A DNA stretch of 64,000 nucleotides from Prochilodus magdalenae. Taxonomy: Eukaryota; Chordata; Actinopteri; Characiformes; Prochilodontidae. The notes below the pieces were generated by a model that did not search any database, had not been told where the DNA came from, and worked only from the letters and a program-made list of their open reading frames with translations. The stretch spans positions 280,001 through 344,000 of the forward strand of contig JAMWET010001353.1 in assembly GCA_024036415.1 (NCBI GenBank), read 5' to 3'. A program made the position numbers and the translations under genes. Below are positions 24,340 to 37,470 of this stretch, one piece after another; within the stretch, counting starts at the first letter, position 1, and the number at the start of each line of letters is the position of its first letter.

Positions 24340-27300
24340 TTCCAGATCTCGACTCTCAGATCAGTGGATTTAACCTACCGGATTCTGAGTGGAAGCATGA
24401 GTATAGGCCTGCATTCGCCGGTCAGATTCCTATCTGGTTTATTTTTATTTTGATAGCTTGTGCAACATGCATTGCTAGCACAGCGGACCCTTAGTCACAT
24501 TTAGCTGTAATCTATTCTCGTTTTTGCAATTTTGGATTTTCTCTACTGGCCTACACGTGTGCACAGTCACTGCGGAAGACAGGTTATGGGGTTTTTGTCT
24601 GCAACAACATTGGATGGTGGGGGGGTTTTCTGTATTTTGGTTACTTGGTCAAATACACTGGATATATATTAGCTTTTTTTGTGTGTGGTGTGTGTGTCAT
24701 GACGTTTAAGTCTAGATACTGGCACTTGACTTACTTATGTGTAGCACAATAGTGCACCTCTGACTATATTGTAACCCCTAAACTTAACAAGTCCTACTGG
24801 TTAGGGTAGTTCTGATTCTGCTTCACAACTACTATGTATTGGGTAACTGTCTATGCAGAGCTTCGACAAGGATTTTACGAATAGACCAACTCATATATCC
24901 GTGGCTGACCTGTTCCACTTCCTCACATACCTACTATCATATGGTATAATCTCACGAATCGTAGCTGCCGCACTAGGGCATGGAGTATGCGCAGAAGCCG
25001 GAATCATACGGCTAGCTATGACATGGTGGGGAATACCTGCTCTGGCTGTTTACGCGTCCCCCACAGTAGTACAACACTCTAGTGGACGTCACTTGTCGGC
25101 CAGGCCTTGCGTAGACCTTTACACTTTAATAGTCCCTGATGCTCCCCGAACATTGTGGCCCTGTGACGAGACGTGTTAATTATGAAATTCTCCACACTGG
25201 TTCGTGCTGTCTGAACCTAGCTGAGGTCCCGTTATCGGCAGTGCGGTTCCATATCTGCAAGCCACTGAAGTACATTAGACACATCAATCTTTGTAAAGGC
25301 GGCGGAGTGAGTGAAGCCCTGCATTTAGATGGACTGATATTTTGTGTCTATGTGGAATACTGATTTCTTTATTTCACCAAAGAGCCTTTCTAAAAAATAA
25401 ACAAATAAAAATAAAACAGGGATTTTTTTTTGTCTTTTTTGTCACTTTTTTCTCTTTTTCATTGCGTTACTGAACCTCACAGAACCTTCCTGCACTCCTC
25501 TGTAGGGCAACTGCTCGGGTTGGGGTTGCCAAGTCATTACAAAAGCACTGTACTTGTGCTTTATTATAACGCAACTGTCTGGTCGTATGGTTCTCAGAAG
25601 AAGGCCCTCAGCATCACCCAACTAGGTATCGCAACACCCTGGCGGAGCGCAGGGACTAGACACTTGGGTGTCAGCTTGATTTGCTGGCAAAGCGTCTGAG
25701 CTTACCATGGTGAGGTTTACGGACTCGGTGCTTTCCTATGCACTTTAAACATGTCGTGTGGACGATTTGGTGATAAGGGAGCTGTCGTGTGGTAATTTTT
25801 AGTGATGAGACCACCTTATAACATTTATAAAGACGCTGGTTCAAATCTCATGGTGCATGATGTGCCAGTGACCACCATCTGCCCAACTCACTACTACAAA
25901 TCTAGTGAAAAACAACCACTTAGGAAGCCAGAGCCCAGGGTGACCTAGGGTGGGGTCAGTTCCACTTTGGTAATATGCATTGGCTAACCTCTGGTTTGCT
26001 AACACTACGGTTTTATTGGGTTACTTGGTGATGATTAAGGTGATGGGAAGTTGGTAGAGTGTGAATTGAAATCGCCATCCGACGACAGTGCAGTTAGGTC
26101 ATGATTATGCAGGGTTCAAATGGATTTTTCCACCAGTGTAGTGTCGAGTTTCACGCCTGTTATGGACACGTAATGGTCTGAAGATGCGCAATGATGTCTT
26201 GGTATCACTTGCATTATATGCACTCTTGTACGATTAGTCTTCACACCACTGGTACTGTATTACGAAACTACCACAGGAACAACCTGCTACTGAACACTGC
26301 TCTTAAGAATACAATCATTGGAGTAGATGGTGGTGGACTTTCGTGCAGAATAGGCAGGGGTAGGCGCATGCGTCACTAGCTTTGTCCATAACCTTTTGGC
26401 TATCTTAGCTCGTAGTGTCGTTACATGTTATTACAGAATATCGAGTAGGGTGGAAGTAGAGATGGTATTAAGCGTCCCACCAATCATCAGAGTATCTAAC
26501 GGATTCGTGGTATAACCTGGACTGGATGAGAGCTGGACATGGACTGCAAGTCTAAACTCACATTATTGTTACATCTAGATAATCCTTACTGATGTGGTAA
26601 TAGGAAGGGTGCGGCAGTCGTGATCGCGTGTTGGACTCTTACTTCCTGAGACGGGCTGGGGTCCTTTAACATCTGTAGGGGAAGCTCCTGCAGATGTTCT
26701 ATTTGCAGGATGATTGTGTCCAAGGCTGTCTCTGCATGATCCAGTATGCGCTGTCGGCTTGTGGCTGGGAGCGTGGAGTGGAAGCGAATCACACGAAGAG
26801 AGACCTAGATGTCGTCTGGACAAGCTGGTCAGAGCAGTCCCTACAGTCCAGCGAGCAGGTCAGTTGGTTGGTTTGTTGGAGCTGGATCCGGTGGTGAAGG
26901 TGGCAGCGACAGGGGGGGGGGGGCGCCGACGAGTTGATGGACCACTGTCATAAAACTGCTGGCTCCATTATGGATGGATTTGATCCGGAGCACCCAGCGC
27001 TTGCACAACCATCACAATGGGACAGAAGGAGCGAAGTTCAGTGGCAGGCTGCTGTCACATCAGGAGCTGCTCTCACGAGACACAGAGACTCAGGACTGAT
27101 CCCTTTGTTCTTTCTGACCGAGGCCATCTAGCATCGTTCTCAACTCCTCCCAGCGGGGCCACGGAAGAGGGACTAGGAGAGCTGAGCACCACGTAAACTC
27201 TCTTATTTAATTCAGCTGCTAGACTCCATCTATGCACATTCTACTGTTAGCCAGTGTATCGGTACTGTATGCAGTCCACACTTAGACTACATCTGAAACA

Positions 27301-30300
27301 CTTGACTGTAGAGTAGATAGAGAGAACTGAAACTATAGACTGGATAAGAGCATCATCGCACAATCCTGGACACTCAGTGAACGATCGCCACTGGATCAGA
27401 ATATCAGTGCAGTTTATGAGTCTGATGTTAAGTATCGCGTGTCGGAGATGAAGAAGTCATTTATCTACGCTGGATAGAGAGATAAGACATCAGCGATAGT
27501 CCACTTGTATAGTTTATTTATTACTGAGTGATGCAGAGGCCGTATTTTTCTAAAGCCGATGCGTTATGCATATTGATCGGCTAACATATAATTGTATGAT
27601 ATTTTCTCTTAGTGCCTCCTTAAGAAGTAGAGATATATTTATATATTTAGTATTTACCTCTCCACTGATATTGATCCGCAGTATGTTAGAGTCCCTATGA
27701 GCTTTTAGCTGATAGTCTAATAAGACTACCTGCATAAAAGGACCGTCACTAGTTACTAGAGGTGATGCCGTCCCATTAGGTTTTGCTCGAAGGTAATCTT
27801 TCAACCGTTGAAGACTGCAACAACACTGTCTTTTATTTCTATTTATTGATATTCGAATTATTGTGGACAATATACAAATTGGACTGCGGTGTTGCGTTGT
27901 GTGAGCTTCTGATCTTTTGTGAAACGCAGGCCTACTTTGTGTGTGGCTGCTCGAATGTGTGATGCTCTTCGTGTGGATGCTGTAATAAAGCTCACCATAT
28001 CTTGTCACATTTCGGCTAATGTACCTTTTCTTCCATCTTACAGACCTAAGAGAGATTAACTCTCAATACGTGCTGCGACTACACAGGAATCGCAATACCG
28101 GAGCATCTCTCTGCGCGTCTGGTAAACCCGCATCAGGCATTATATTGGGGAACTACATTCGTAGTGGCAACCTTCATTCCTAGACAGTGTCACCGATGTG
28201 CTCTACGGTGGCTACTTCTAGAAATTATTTTGAATCCATTGGTGCTATTGCAATCCCTTCTGTTCTCTAGTAACTTCACCACTACAAGTCTAGACAACAT
28301 CCACTATTCTGAGTCTCTTCCCTGTGATGATGGAGCTACACACACACACACTTCTTACTCCTTGGCCACTCTCAACATCACCTCACAGAAGTTTAGCAAT
28401 CCAATTTGCCTAGTGACCCAACATAGCTTATCATCCTCATGACCCAACCTCCATCCACATCGCAGTCCTGAGGCAAGTCATCCTCTCGAGCTTGACAGTA
28501 TCTCCAAGATGTTGCAGATAGTCACTCCTCCACCTGCTCGGTGAATAAACCTGTGCCCCTTCCACCTGTCTTAGTATCATCCGCGTTCTAAGTCTTTTAC
28601 TCTCTCTTCGCCGAAATTTTCCGAAATCACTCTCTGTCTCTCAGTTCCAGTTCTTCTGGTCCACATGTCACACACTAGCTGACTAGTGCACTATCCTATG
28701 ACCTGTGCTTCATTTCTGCCGCGGTCCCTTGTCTTAGCTTTAACCATTTTCTGTCTTGCACAGTGGTCCCCCAGGTAAACAAGAATCCACGACATGCAGT
28801 ATCACTCTCGTCACCTGGATGAACAGCAGGCACATGCGTAGTCAACCGGACAAGCTGATGAGGGAGTGGAGGAGATCCCTGGTTTAAGTACATTTATTTC
28901 TTTCTGTCTTTTTTCTTATCTCACACCCAATGCTCGCAAGGATCATCTGTGCGTGATCTGCACACCTACCCAACCCTCCTCTCAGCGAAGTCAGAAGCCA
29001 TTTGCAAAGTCCCTCTCCTTCTCTATTCATTTCAGGGGTGATACATAAACCTAGCAGGTAATCTGCGTCTGACCATTCCCACGCAAGCTCTTTAGTAATT
29101 TTATCTCCTCTCGACCCATCGCCCCTCGGCTAAATTATTTAGCTGCACCTCCCCCCTTTCTGGCCTATTTTCCCATTCCCACCATGACCAGGATTCTGTC
29201 CCTTCTTGCTTGTTAGTGAGGACTAAATGTGATATACATAAATCTGGCGTTGCTCTCTTAATCCTCTGTCCCCTTGTGCTGAACTACCTGATACATGTTA
29301 GCTCCTTCTCGTTTGCCAGACAGCATGATTCCATTCAGCACCTTTCATCTTTTCTTCTCTTAGTTCATAGGCACCTTCTACAGATCAAGCCATCCTACAG
29401 CTGACTGGACCTCCACTGTTTGACGTTAGTAACGCCACCAATACCAACAATTTCTATTTGTTCCTTTTCCTCAGCACAGTACATTTCTACATTGCTGACA
29501 CTGGGCAAGACCAACTGCAGGTTCCATGATTCTTGACTTCTCAGTCATCAGTGGATTACCTACCGATTCTGCAGTGAAGTCATACGAGTATCCATAGGCA
29601 CGTGCTCGATTTGCTGGTGATTCTCAATCATCTGGTTTAATTTTATTATTATTATTATATCATTTTTTTTTTGTGTTTTTTATTTCGAGCATGTCTGGTG
29701 ATATTTCTAAGTATACGACATGTTTTCTATACATTTCCACTCTTTACAAGCTGTCAGGACTGGCTTCCAGGATCTCTCCATTTTGTTCCTAGGTACTTTT
29801 TTTATACGTTTTGGATACGGATACTAGTATTACAAAAACACATCCTACCAGATCATAAACAGGTTTTCACAGAAGGGAAACTAGGGCAAAAAAAGATGAA
29901 TGAAATCAACCATAATCCACTTAGTCTAATAAAATATAATAATACAGATAGGACATAAATACAATCTATCAATAAAGTCAAGCTGTATACTGAGAAGTGT
30001 ACAGCAGTGATCAAGCCAGTGCACTACAGAAAGGTGGTCATGGCATACACAACAGTGTACGAGGCTTGGCAGAAAGTACATAAACTAACGAAATTATAAT
30101 TGGACTTAGCAAAAGTAGTGGCGATGAATCACCTATGATGTAGGACAACAGTTACTCTAGATACTTGTAGACAATTAATTTATACATACTTTATGCGAAC
30201 ACAAGATATACATATATTGTACACGAAATATACTTTGTTTCATATTTGTGGGTTGTAACTCAGTCAATATCAACGTTTCGAGCAGTAAGGTACTAATAAA

Positions 30301-31200
30301 TTCACCTACACATTGGGCTCCACATTTTCCATACAATATGGCTAAAGGAAGGTATTTATATAGACTCAAGGCAACCTCACTTTGACCAAGACTGTGAACA
30401 AATGATGGTGTCATGATCTGTAAGACGGTAATGAGAATGCTGTAATTCTTATTCTACATAATATATATAGTGGTGGAGTACATTCACGGGGATATAAGAT
30501 TGAGGATGCTATCTGAACCAAGTGAAATGAGCTGATCATTCTAGTGAGGAGACTCGGGATGTGACTAAACGGTTCGAGCTCCTTGTTCCAAGATACATTT
30601 CTTTTCTCTTCGTACTACAATCTGGAGTACTAAATCAAAATCAAAGCGAAGATATTAGTATCCTGGTCCCTAAGAACCGTATGCCCCATCACGCCCACAG
30701 CTTTGCTGCGCAATTCCCGTACAACAGGTAACACTCTAACGTTAACATCGTGAAAGGGCTAATTTCTACACAGGTATAATTATTTTCCATGTATCAATGC
30801 TTTATGGAGGTACTACAGCACGTCTGCAGCAGAAATTTTTGGTACGTTACTGTGGAGCACTCCCAGATATATGCCAATGGTTGGCTGTTTTGATTACCGC
30901 ATAGCCTCCACCCTTCTGCTACTTTTCCCTGTATAAATGCACCTTTTGTTATGTGGGTAAATAAGAAACGAATCAGGGCACTTAGCACCCATCCCAACTC
31001 CCTTATGTGCCTGCCATGCATGTGGAAGTTACATAACTTTCACTGAAGATCACGAACTATTGGACACAGTCAGATGACATCTACATGAATTATCTAGTCT
31101 GAAGATAACAAGATTACACCAGGTTACTCTTTTTTTTCCCCATTTATGTTTTAATATAGCCTTATCGTGAAGTAGAATGGCTTGATCTTTTCCATCGTAA
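24340..31200. other. Anomalous stretch with imperfect internal copies; no gene recognised
   Basis: The sequence has few recognisable fish repeats, and internal duplicates look like each other with frequent single-base insertions. For example 24355-24450 (CAGTGGATTTAACCTACCGG and on) against 29548-29650 (CAGTGGATTACCTACCGATT and on). A run of 12 or more G occurs at 26911-26923. Open frames of 100-152 codons (24853-25179 plus, 27550-28008 minus) show no family signature. It may be a diverged retroelement or poorly polished assembly; I cannot tell which. Confidence 0.5.
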
Positions 31201-32003
31201 ACAACCCCTTGTACAATCTATTGAAATGGTATGCTTCTTTACTTGGTTCTTTCAAGTTGCCTTCGAGGTGAACTATCAGCTATATACGTGGTAGATATTG
31301 GTCTCTTTATTCTGTGTTGATTTATTGTGGTCAAGGTAGGACATAATACATATGTGCTATTCTGGAGACATAAACTCTTAAAGTGAAATCTTACGTTTTT
31401 TCCAGTCCGGTACTCCTTGTTCGGTCTCAGTGACTGGATAATCTTACAGAAGTGCCAGCATATACCTGGAACCGTCCAGTGAAATCTTATAACTCTGCGT
31501 TCACTTACCAAGAAAGGACAACTGATTAAATAACCGAAAAATAAAGAGGTGCACAACAGTAGAAGAAATTCACGGTAATAATCATAGTTACAGCGCCCGT
31601 GCATCAGTCTGAAAAACCCCAACTCTTCACAATAAATAGGTTTGTGACTGGTGCTTAGGGTGCTAAAACAATGCCACAGCAAATACATGCCTTAACAAAA
31701 GTGCAACCTAAAGAAATGCTTTTATTACCAGCAACTGAAGATGTTTTACTCAACTCTATGACTGAAAGAATCCTTTTTACAAATCCCTTTTTTAGGGTGA
31801 ATAAACCTTTTCCACCAGTAAACCATTTATATGTAACAACATGAAGTAACCAAGGAAACAGTGTTATTAAATGGGCAGATCCTGACCACTCCTACCATCT
31901 TTGTGCTTTGTGACCCTTATAGTGACCCTTAGGGTGTGCTAATAGCTCAGTTCCCTCAGCCCAGGCCAAACTGAATGTGATAAATTAGTGTAGTTTGTCC
32001 TGC

Positions 32004-32176
32004 ACAGTAAAAAGTGTTTTACTTTGTCCAACCTAAAAAATGACTACAGTTTGTTACAAGCAAATGTAACAACCTTAAAAGGACTCAGAGCAAAGCACTC
32101 TTATAGTTGAGTTGAGTTATCCAGTAGCTTGTAACAAACTGAAGTCATTTTTTAGGTTACACTTTTTACAGTGTGG
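32004..32176. mobile_element. Palindromic miniature element (MITE-like)
   Basis: The left arm (CACAGTAAAAAGTG, CAACCTAAAAAATGACT, CAGTTTGTTACAAGC) is mirrored by the right arm (GCTTGTAACAAACTG, AGTCATTTTTTAGGTT, ACACTTTTTACAGTGTG). The arms are about 55-60 bp around a spacer of about 60 bp. There is no coding capacity. It could fold as a long hairpin in RNA. Confidence 0.85.
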
Positions 32177-34964
32177 TTCACTTAGTGTTCATTCCAACAC
32201 CTTTAGCGTGAAACTAGAACATGGAAACAAGAGCCATGCAAGTAAAAGGTCAAATCTGATTGTGCAGATTTTATGAAATACAATAACTGTGGTAATGTCC
32301 ACGGACCTTTCTGAATCGTGCTGTTCTCGGTTCTACTGGTTTACTGATTTGTCCTATTTGATTCTTTTGTCCTGATATTAAAGCAATAAGCCACAGGACT
32401 CCCGATAATAGCACTGTTTTGCACTTATGCAAAGTAGGATGAAATCCCAGTAAAAGCTTTGAGTGGCTCACTGCTTGTACATAATACATACATAATGTAA
32501 TTTATGCGCACAGTTAAATAGGCGCATTAAGTAGTTTATAATGACTTCAAATGTGCTTTAGCCTCGTTTTAAACCGAGCTATCTGTTCTATAGCTACACA
32601 TTCAGAGCATGTGCCAAAACAGCATCGAAAACTTCAGATTACGCTTTATTCTGTTTTTGCTTCGTGTTACATGCATACTTCAAATAAACCACAGCAGTAC
32701 ATGTTGTAAACTGAAACAAGGCCAATCTGGTCCGGGGGTCTTCAGGAAGCAGCCTTCTCACTCGCTGTATTGCATTCACACCAGGGTCCCAGGGAACCAA
32801 CTCTGCCAATTCGGAATCCTTACTTGATCTTTGACTTTGTCTTTACACAAATTGCAATGTGTCTGCATGTGGCTGTCACTTTATGTGTGTGTGTGAGTGA
32901 CCAATGTAACCCAGGTTGGCAACCAGATGCATGACCCTTAAGGTCATCCTGATCTAACCCTGCACCTGGTTTCCACGGCTACAGCTCTGAACCTGCGCTG
33001 ATTGGTGCTGATGATAATGACAGTGCTGTTGACCATCTTGCCACTCTCTTCTAGAATACTAAAGCACTTAGCATTCACATCACAGTCTCCTTGTCCCCCG
33101 CACGCATACACAGAGAGGTAAACACAGTTCTGGAGAACGCCTGGTATTAATAATTAACACTCGGCTGGAGGTGCTTTCTTTGTGGAAAGTATATCCATGT
33201 GTGTTCGTAAGTCTTGGTTTGACATTTAATCCAAGAGAAAGCGTGGACAGAAGAAGCTAAAGGGATTACGATTCAATTCCCAACAGAAGTCTGATATTTA
33301 CAATGAGTCTTGTGCACAGGAGCAGACAGACAGAGAGACAATGAAGTGACACTCATTCACTTCTTTCATCACACTCACAAAATGCCATGAAATAGCGTCT
33401 CATTTCAGGACAAAGGCGATCCAGCAGCACGGATAGCAACCTTATTATAAAAGCCTGCTGTTAGAAAGCTTTCAAGACACTGGGCACTGGGCTAACAGCG
33501 CAGACGGCAGAATTACTTGACTCCTGACCTCTGCAACAGCTACGGCCTCTTTTATCCAGCATGAAAGCTGATGAATGAAAAAAGAGGAATTTACAAGGTC
33601 TTTTTTTTTTAATGGGTCTCTAAGTGAGACCTTTAACACTGAGACTGACCCACATACCATTTTTGGAACAGAGATTTGGCTCAGATCAGAAGTGAATATG
33701 TACATCTTCATTGGTTAAGTTGTGACATATTGACTTCCATGTTGTGGCTTCTATTGCACTAGATGAGGTGCTCATTACTTGAATAGATCTCAGCCCACTA
33801 CTCAGTTATCATTCTAGCACTTTCCTCGTGATGAGTAAGAACCTACAGTTGATGAAAGGACTTATAGTTTAAAAACAAATAAAGAAAAAACTAATTTGGA
33901 GCCACATTCTAGCCACACAGTCTATTGAGCGCCTTTTCCTTTCAAGCGCTTTTCCTCTCTCTGTGAAACAAACACAGAATAGTTTTATTACAACTAGATT
34001 AAATCACAGACAGCATGGAGCGAGGGTCTCTCTGGGAACACAGAAATTCCCCATTTTCATCTCACCCACTTGCCAGATGGGTTGACGGCACTTGGGTGGA
34101 CCACTCCAGGTAGCAAGAGGGCCATGCCTCAGTCAAAAGTAGACAACTCTGCTAGATCTGTGCTAGAAGTGGACCAGATCTGGTTTTGGGACAAGTGGAC
34201 CAAATGCAGGTTGTAAATATCTGGGACACCTTTGGCTCACTGCAGATCTTTATTGCCGACAGTCGACCAGCAGTGTCATATCTTTGCCAGATATGGCCTA
34301 CATCTACTTCCTACCTGGGATTTATCCTATGTAATTCATGCAATGGTGAAAAAATGGCGAAGTTAATGAAACACTGTTTGGTAAAAATGATTCAGTTGGA
34401 CAAAAGATTAATTTTGTTTGGTTTAGGCTTTGGCCAAAAAGTTTCTTTCTGGTTCATCCCAAATGAAAGACTTTATCGATCATTGCTGGTATGGCAGGAG
34501 GCAGCTGGGCTGTTTCATTTTCTACTTCTAAGCAGCTCTGCAGTCATTAAATTCTGAAAACATACCTTGCTGTTGCAAGCTGCGGATGTGTAAATATCAT
34601 TATTACAGAATTGGTGTAAATGGAACACACTGTGCTGAACAGCCTTCACTAAGGATGAGTGTTTGATTAGAATCGTAACACAAAGCGTATTTTAATATGC
34701 TTGGATAGGCTGAAGTCTTTCTTTTCAGACCCTGAATTACAGCAGACCAACTATAGCTGACTGAATCACTCTAGTAAATTCTAGGATCAGAGTTTGGGAG
34801 TCTGCTGCAAGCTGCAGATTTACAGTACATTGCACATTTTGAGCTCTATTTGCTCTGTTGACTTTCCTTAAGGGATGTTCACATGTTCCTGTTCTGACCA
34901 ATGGAAACAGCTTTGCTGGACAGTAGGAAATGTGCAGCTGTCCTTGCTGCTGCAGATAGCTGAC

Positions 34965-35147
34965 CTTCTTAACCTCGTATTTGATGGCGAGTTTGACACG
35001 ACTGAGGCAGGGCCGCTGGTGCTCTGAGGGTGGGATCTGGTCCACATCACCGTTCAAGATGGCCTCCACCTCCTCTGTGTCCCGGCAGAGGTCCAAAACC
35101 CCAACCACAAAGTCCTTACATTGCATGGACAGCTTACGGTAGTCATT
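34965..35147 (-). CDS. trpc7: trpc7 exon: cytoplasmic linker segment
   Basis: A 183-nt, 61-codon exon running from [19 protein letters not shown] to LAIKYEVKK, phase 0 on both sides. It continues directly from the ankyrin exon (ETEFK then NDYRK). The segment belongs to the linker-helix region that packs between ankyrin repeats and the membrane domain. The variable stretch after ILNGDV ([11 protein letters not shown]) is where TRPC3, 6 and 7 differ. The acceptor is CTCTCTGCAG behind a pyrimidine-rich tract. The donor reads AAG|GTCAGC, off consensus at +3. Because the exon is a multiple of three it can be skipped in frame, and mammalian TRPC7 is known to have splice forms lacking internal exons in this region. 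Confidence 0.95.
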
Positions 35148-36084
35148 CTGCAGAGAGAAGGAGATAGAGAGAAAGAGAAAGAGAGGGGTGTTAGGAGTGA
35201 CAAAAGATTATCTGTGTGGTGATGCTTATTGGTGGCACATAAGCTTCCACTAACATTGTTAGCAAGTCCGTGCACAGAAATGTTTGGAGCTATAAGGTTT
35301 AAAGGACAGCATGAATATTAATTCTCCAGAGTGCATGGCTTTACTGTTACCCTCTTTCCTAATTATTCTGAACCACTAACGCTGTTTAAGCCTCACATAA
35401 AGTCCTGATTTTCACAATAACAAAACGCATAAGCATCTTATTAGTACCCTTTACTGCTGACAGTTTGATTGGATAAGCAATGTGACACTTTCTAAAAGAG
35501 ATTAGCTGTGCTTTATTCCCAGGATTTCCAGCACTGAGGTGATGCGTGCATCCACAAGACCGGCTGGAGATGCTGAGCGGGACTGTCAATAGGCATCTAC
35601 TTCAGCAGGTGGAGCCAGGGGTGATGTAGATTGTGGAACCTGACCCTATGACCCTATGGTCAAATTCGACACACATTGACCAAAAGTGCACTTGTACACA
35701 TGCCTGCTTGTTAGCTACATCTGTCTGTATCTTTAAGAAAACTTTGAGTAAACGGTTTTTATATTCTACTGCTGTCCAGCTTCGTTCTCTAAACAAACAT
35801 AGCTCAGCTAGACAAGAGTACAGCTGGTTCTGCAGTGAGTACATGAACACATGAATACACACACTCAGACTTGACTGACTTGCAACAGACAAATGTTACA
35901 GGTGTTACATACATTTAATGAGATATTTAAAGCCACTAGCTAAATGTTCATTTAATAAGGTACATAAAACACCTAAACCAAAACGGGTTATTCTTTAGTT
36001 TGCTCAGGGTCATAATAAACTCATCATCAAACGAATAGCTGCACCCCGACGGAAGTGTCGGACTGCAGTGTTATTGGGACGGAA

Positions 36085-36600
36085 GGTAAAGGTTATCAAT
36101 GAATGACGATGTTTGCTAACGCACCATGCCAGACGTGTCAGTATGGAGTTGTAGTTGTTACTAATGGTGTCCTGTGATAATCCATCCAGCGTGACGGTTA
36201 ATCTTGGAGTTCATCACAGCACCTCTACACACATAATCGTTGGTCATCTCCAGAAAGACAAAGATGGAACTCGTCACTGAAGGAGTCACTCTATGACATG
36301 ATATCCTCCCATGCAGCTTAAATATTCTCACACAGTTCCTGCAGATTTTGTGGTAGGGGTGGAGGTGGACTGACACCATTCTGCCATTCCGAGTCACTTC
36401 ATGACAGTCTGGCATAGTCTGCCTTTGGCGATGCTGACATAGTGTCAAGGGCAGTCCTGTATCATGCAGGTGTCTGCCAAAGGTGCTGGCATTAACAGGA
36501 TGACCCATGAAGGTCATTACTACTCGCTGAATATCTGCAATCGTAGCTGCTGGGTCAGTCAGGTACAGCAATAAGGCCTGTTCTTGCTTATATCACATGC
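36085..36600 (-). pseudogene. Tc1-like transposase relic, copy 2
   Basis: A frame open for 136 codons on the minus strand (36571-36161) starts LTDPAATIADIQR and includes NASTFGRHLHDTGLP, resembling the second helix-turn-helix of a Tc1-type transposase. Beyond that the frame no longer matches a catalytic domain. The same blocks occur at 18650-19345: GTTTGCTAAC, ATGGAGTTGTAGTTGTT, GTGTCCTGTGATAATCCATC here, and TGGGTCAGTCAGGTACAGC. Confidence 0.65.
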
Positions 36601-37114
36601 GCGCAGAGTGTGAAACTTGATCTTTCGCATGTCGCACAATGTCCACCAAGTTTCGTTTGTGTTGGTTGTTTATTTTGGGTGCACCTCATTTTGCAGGATG
36701 AGTGTATATACTACCAGTGCTATAGCCTGTGCCATGTGCTCTCCAGTTAAAAAATAAAGCTCATATTAAAAAACGACTTAGACTTACAAGAGGCTAAACA
36801 TCTGTGCTTATTTAAGGGGCCCTCTTAAAGGAACTTAAACTTTGTTGAGGTTGTGAGTCAAGGATTCTTACTGCGGTTAATGGTGTTAACCACTCTGCTA
36901 CCTCACCCATTCAGATTTACATATGCTATCACCAGCTTACATCCTGTTTAATGGATACACAGCACTGTGGACTAGCGGAAAAACAGGCACCATAGAAAAA
37001 ATAAACTGTAAGATGACTCAACCTGTCAAATAGCTTAAATAAATAGGGCCAGTGTATCACCAGGAAATGCACAGTCCTTCCTCCTCAGTGTTAGCATTAA
37101 CAGCTGCTTCCTTA

Positions 37115-37470
37115 CTAGCTGCCTCCAGCTGTGGAAAGCAATGCCAATGATAACTCAGGCTTTGCTTCTATTAAGATCACTGATTTTGTTTGCTGCCAAA
37201 TGTGAACTGATGACCTAAGCCTAGTCGCTATTAGTCTTTTACTAAGAGCTTCAGGCATTGTTGCTCTTCCATTCATTAGCCACCTGTGATTACATAATCT
37301 AACCAAAAGCAGAACCTTCAACATTATTGAGCAGAGATTAGAAAATATTCTCAAGTTGCCCCTATGAGGTACATAGTGGTATTATGAGAACAGAGGGACC
37401 AGGGCTAGCTGGTGAGGATGCTGACTTCAGTAGATCTGTGTAACATGATACACAGATGTCTGTGTTGGAA
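37115..37470. repeat. Dispersed repeat, copy 2 of 2
   Basis: Ordered blocks shared with 5490-5860, including AGCTGTGGAAAGCAATGCCA, AAGAGCTTCAGGCATTG, TTCCATTCATTAGCCACC and ATGAGGTACATAGTGGTATT. Confidence 0.7.

Larger units (their letters stand above)
22168..34964 (-). other. trpc7: trpc7 intron interval; one family exon expected but not found
   Basis: Vertebrate TRPC3/6/7 genes have an exon of about 165 nt here, encoding the pre-S1 elbow, which contains a conserved GLPFLA-type motif and an APCSK-type end. I searched the minus strand for these blocks and found none. The interval has a GT array, a CT array, the anomalous stretch 24340-31200 and a small palindromic element. The remainder (22860-24060, 31240-31980, 32180-34960) shows nothing recognisable. 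Confidence 0.75.

Noticed and set aside
24853..25179. 108-codon plus-strand frame
   Set aside because: No homology pattern recognised; inside the anomalous stretch.
27550..28008. 152-codon minus-strand frame
   Set aside because: No recognisable domain. A faint resemblance to a recombinase-like phrase was too weak, and the region may be low-quality sequence.
28381..28410. Minus-strand TGGATTGCT (Trp-Ile-Ala) considered for the missing exon
   Set aside because: Upstream and downstream codons do not fit and a stop is adjacent.
31239..31688. 149-codon minus-strand frame
   Set aside because: No family signature, no splice signals and no repeat support; chance openness in AT-rich DNA.
33410..33460. 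GGCGATCCAGCAGC-like segment considered as the missing elbow exon
   Set aside because: The flanking minus-strand translation does not match the TRPC elbow and lacks splice sites.
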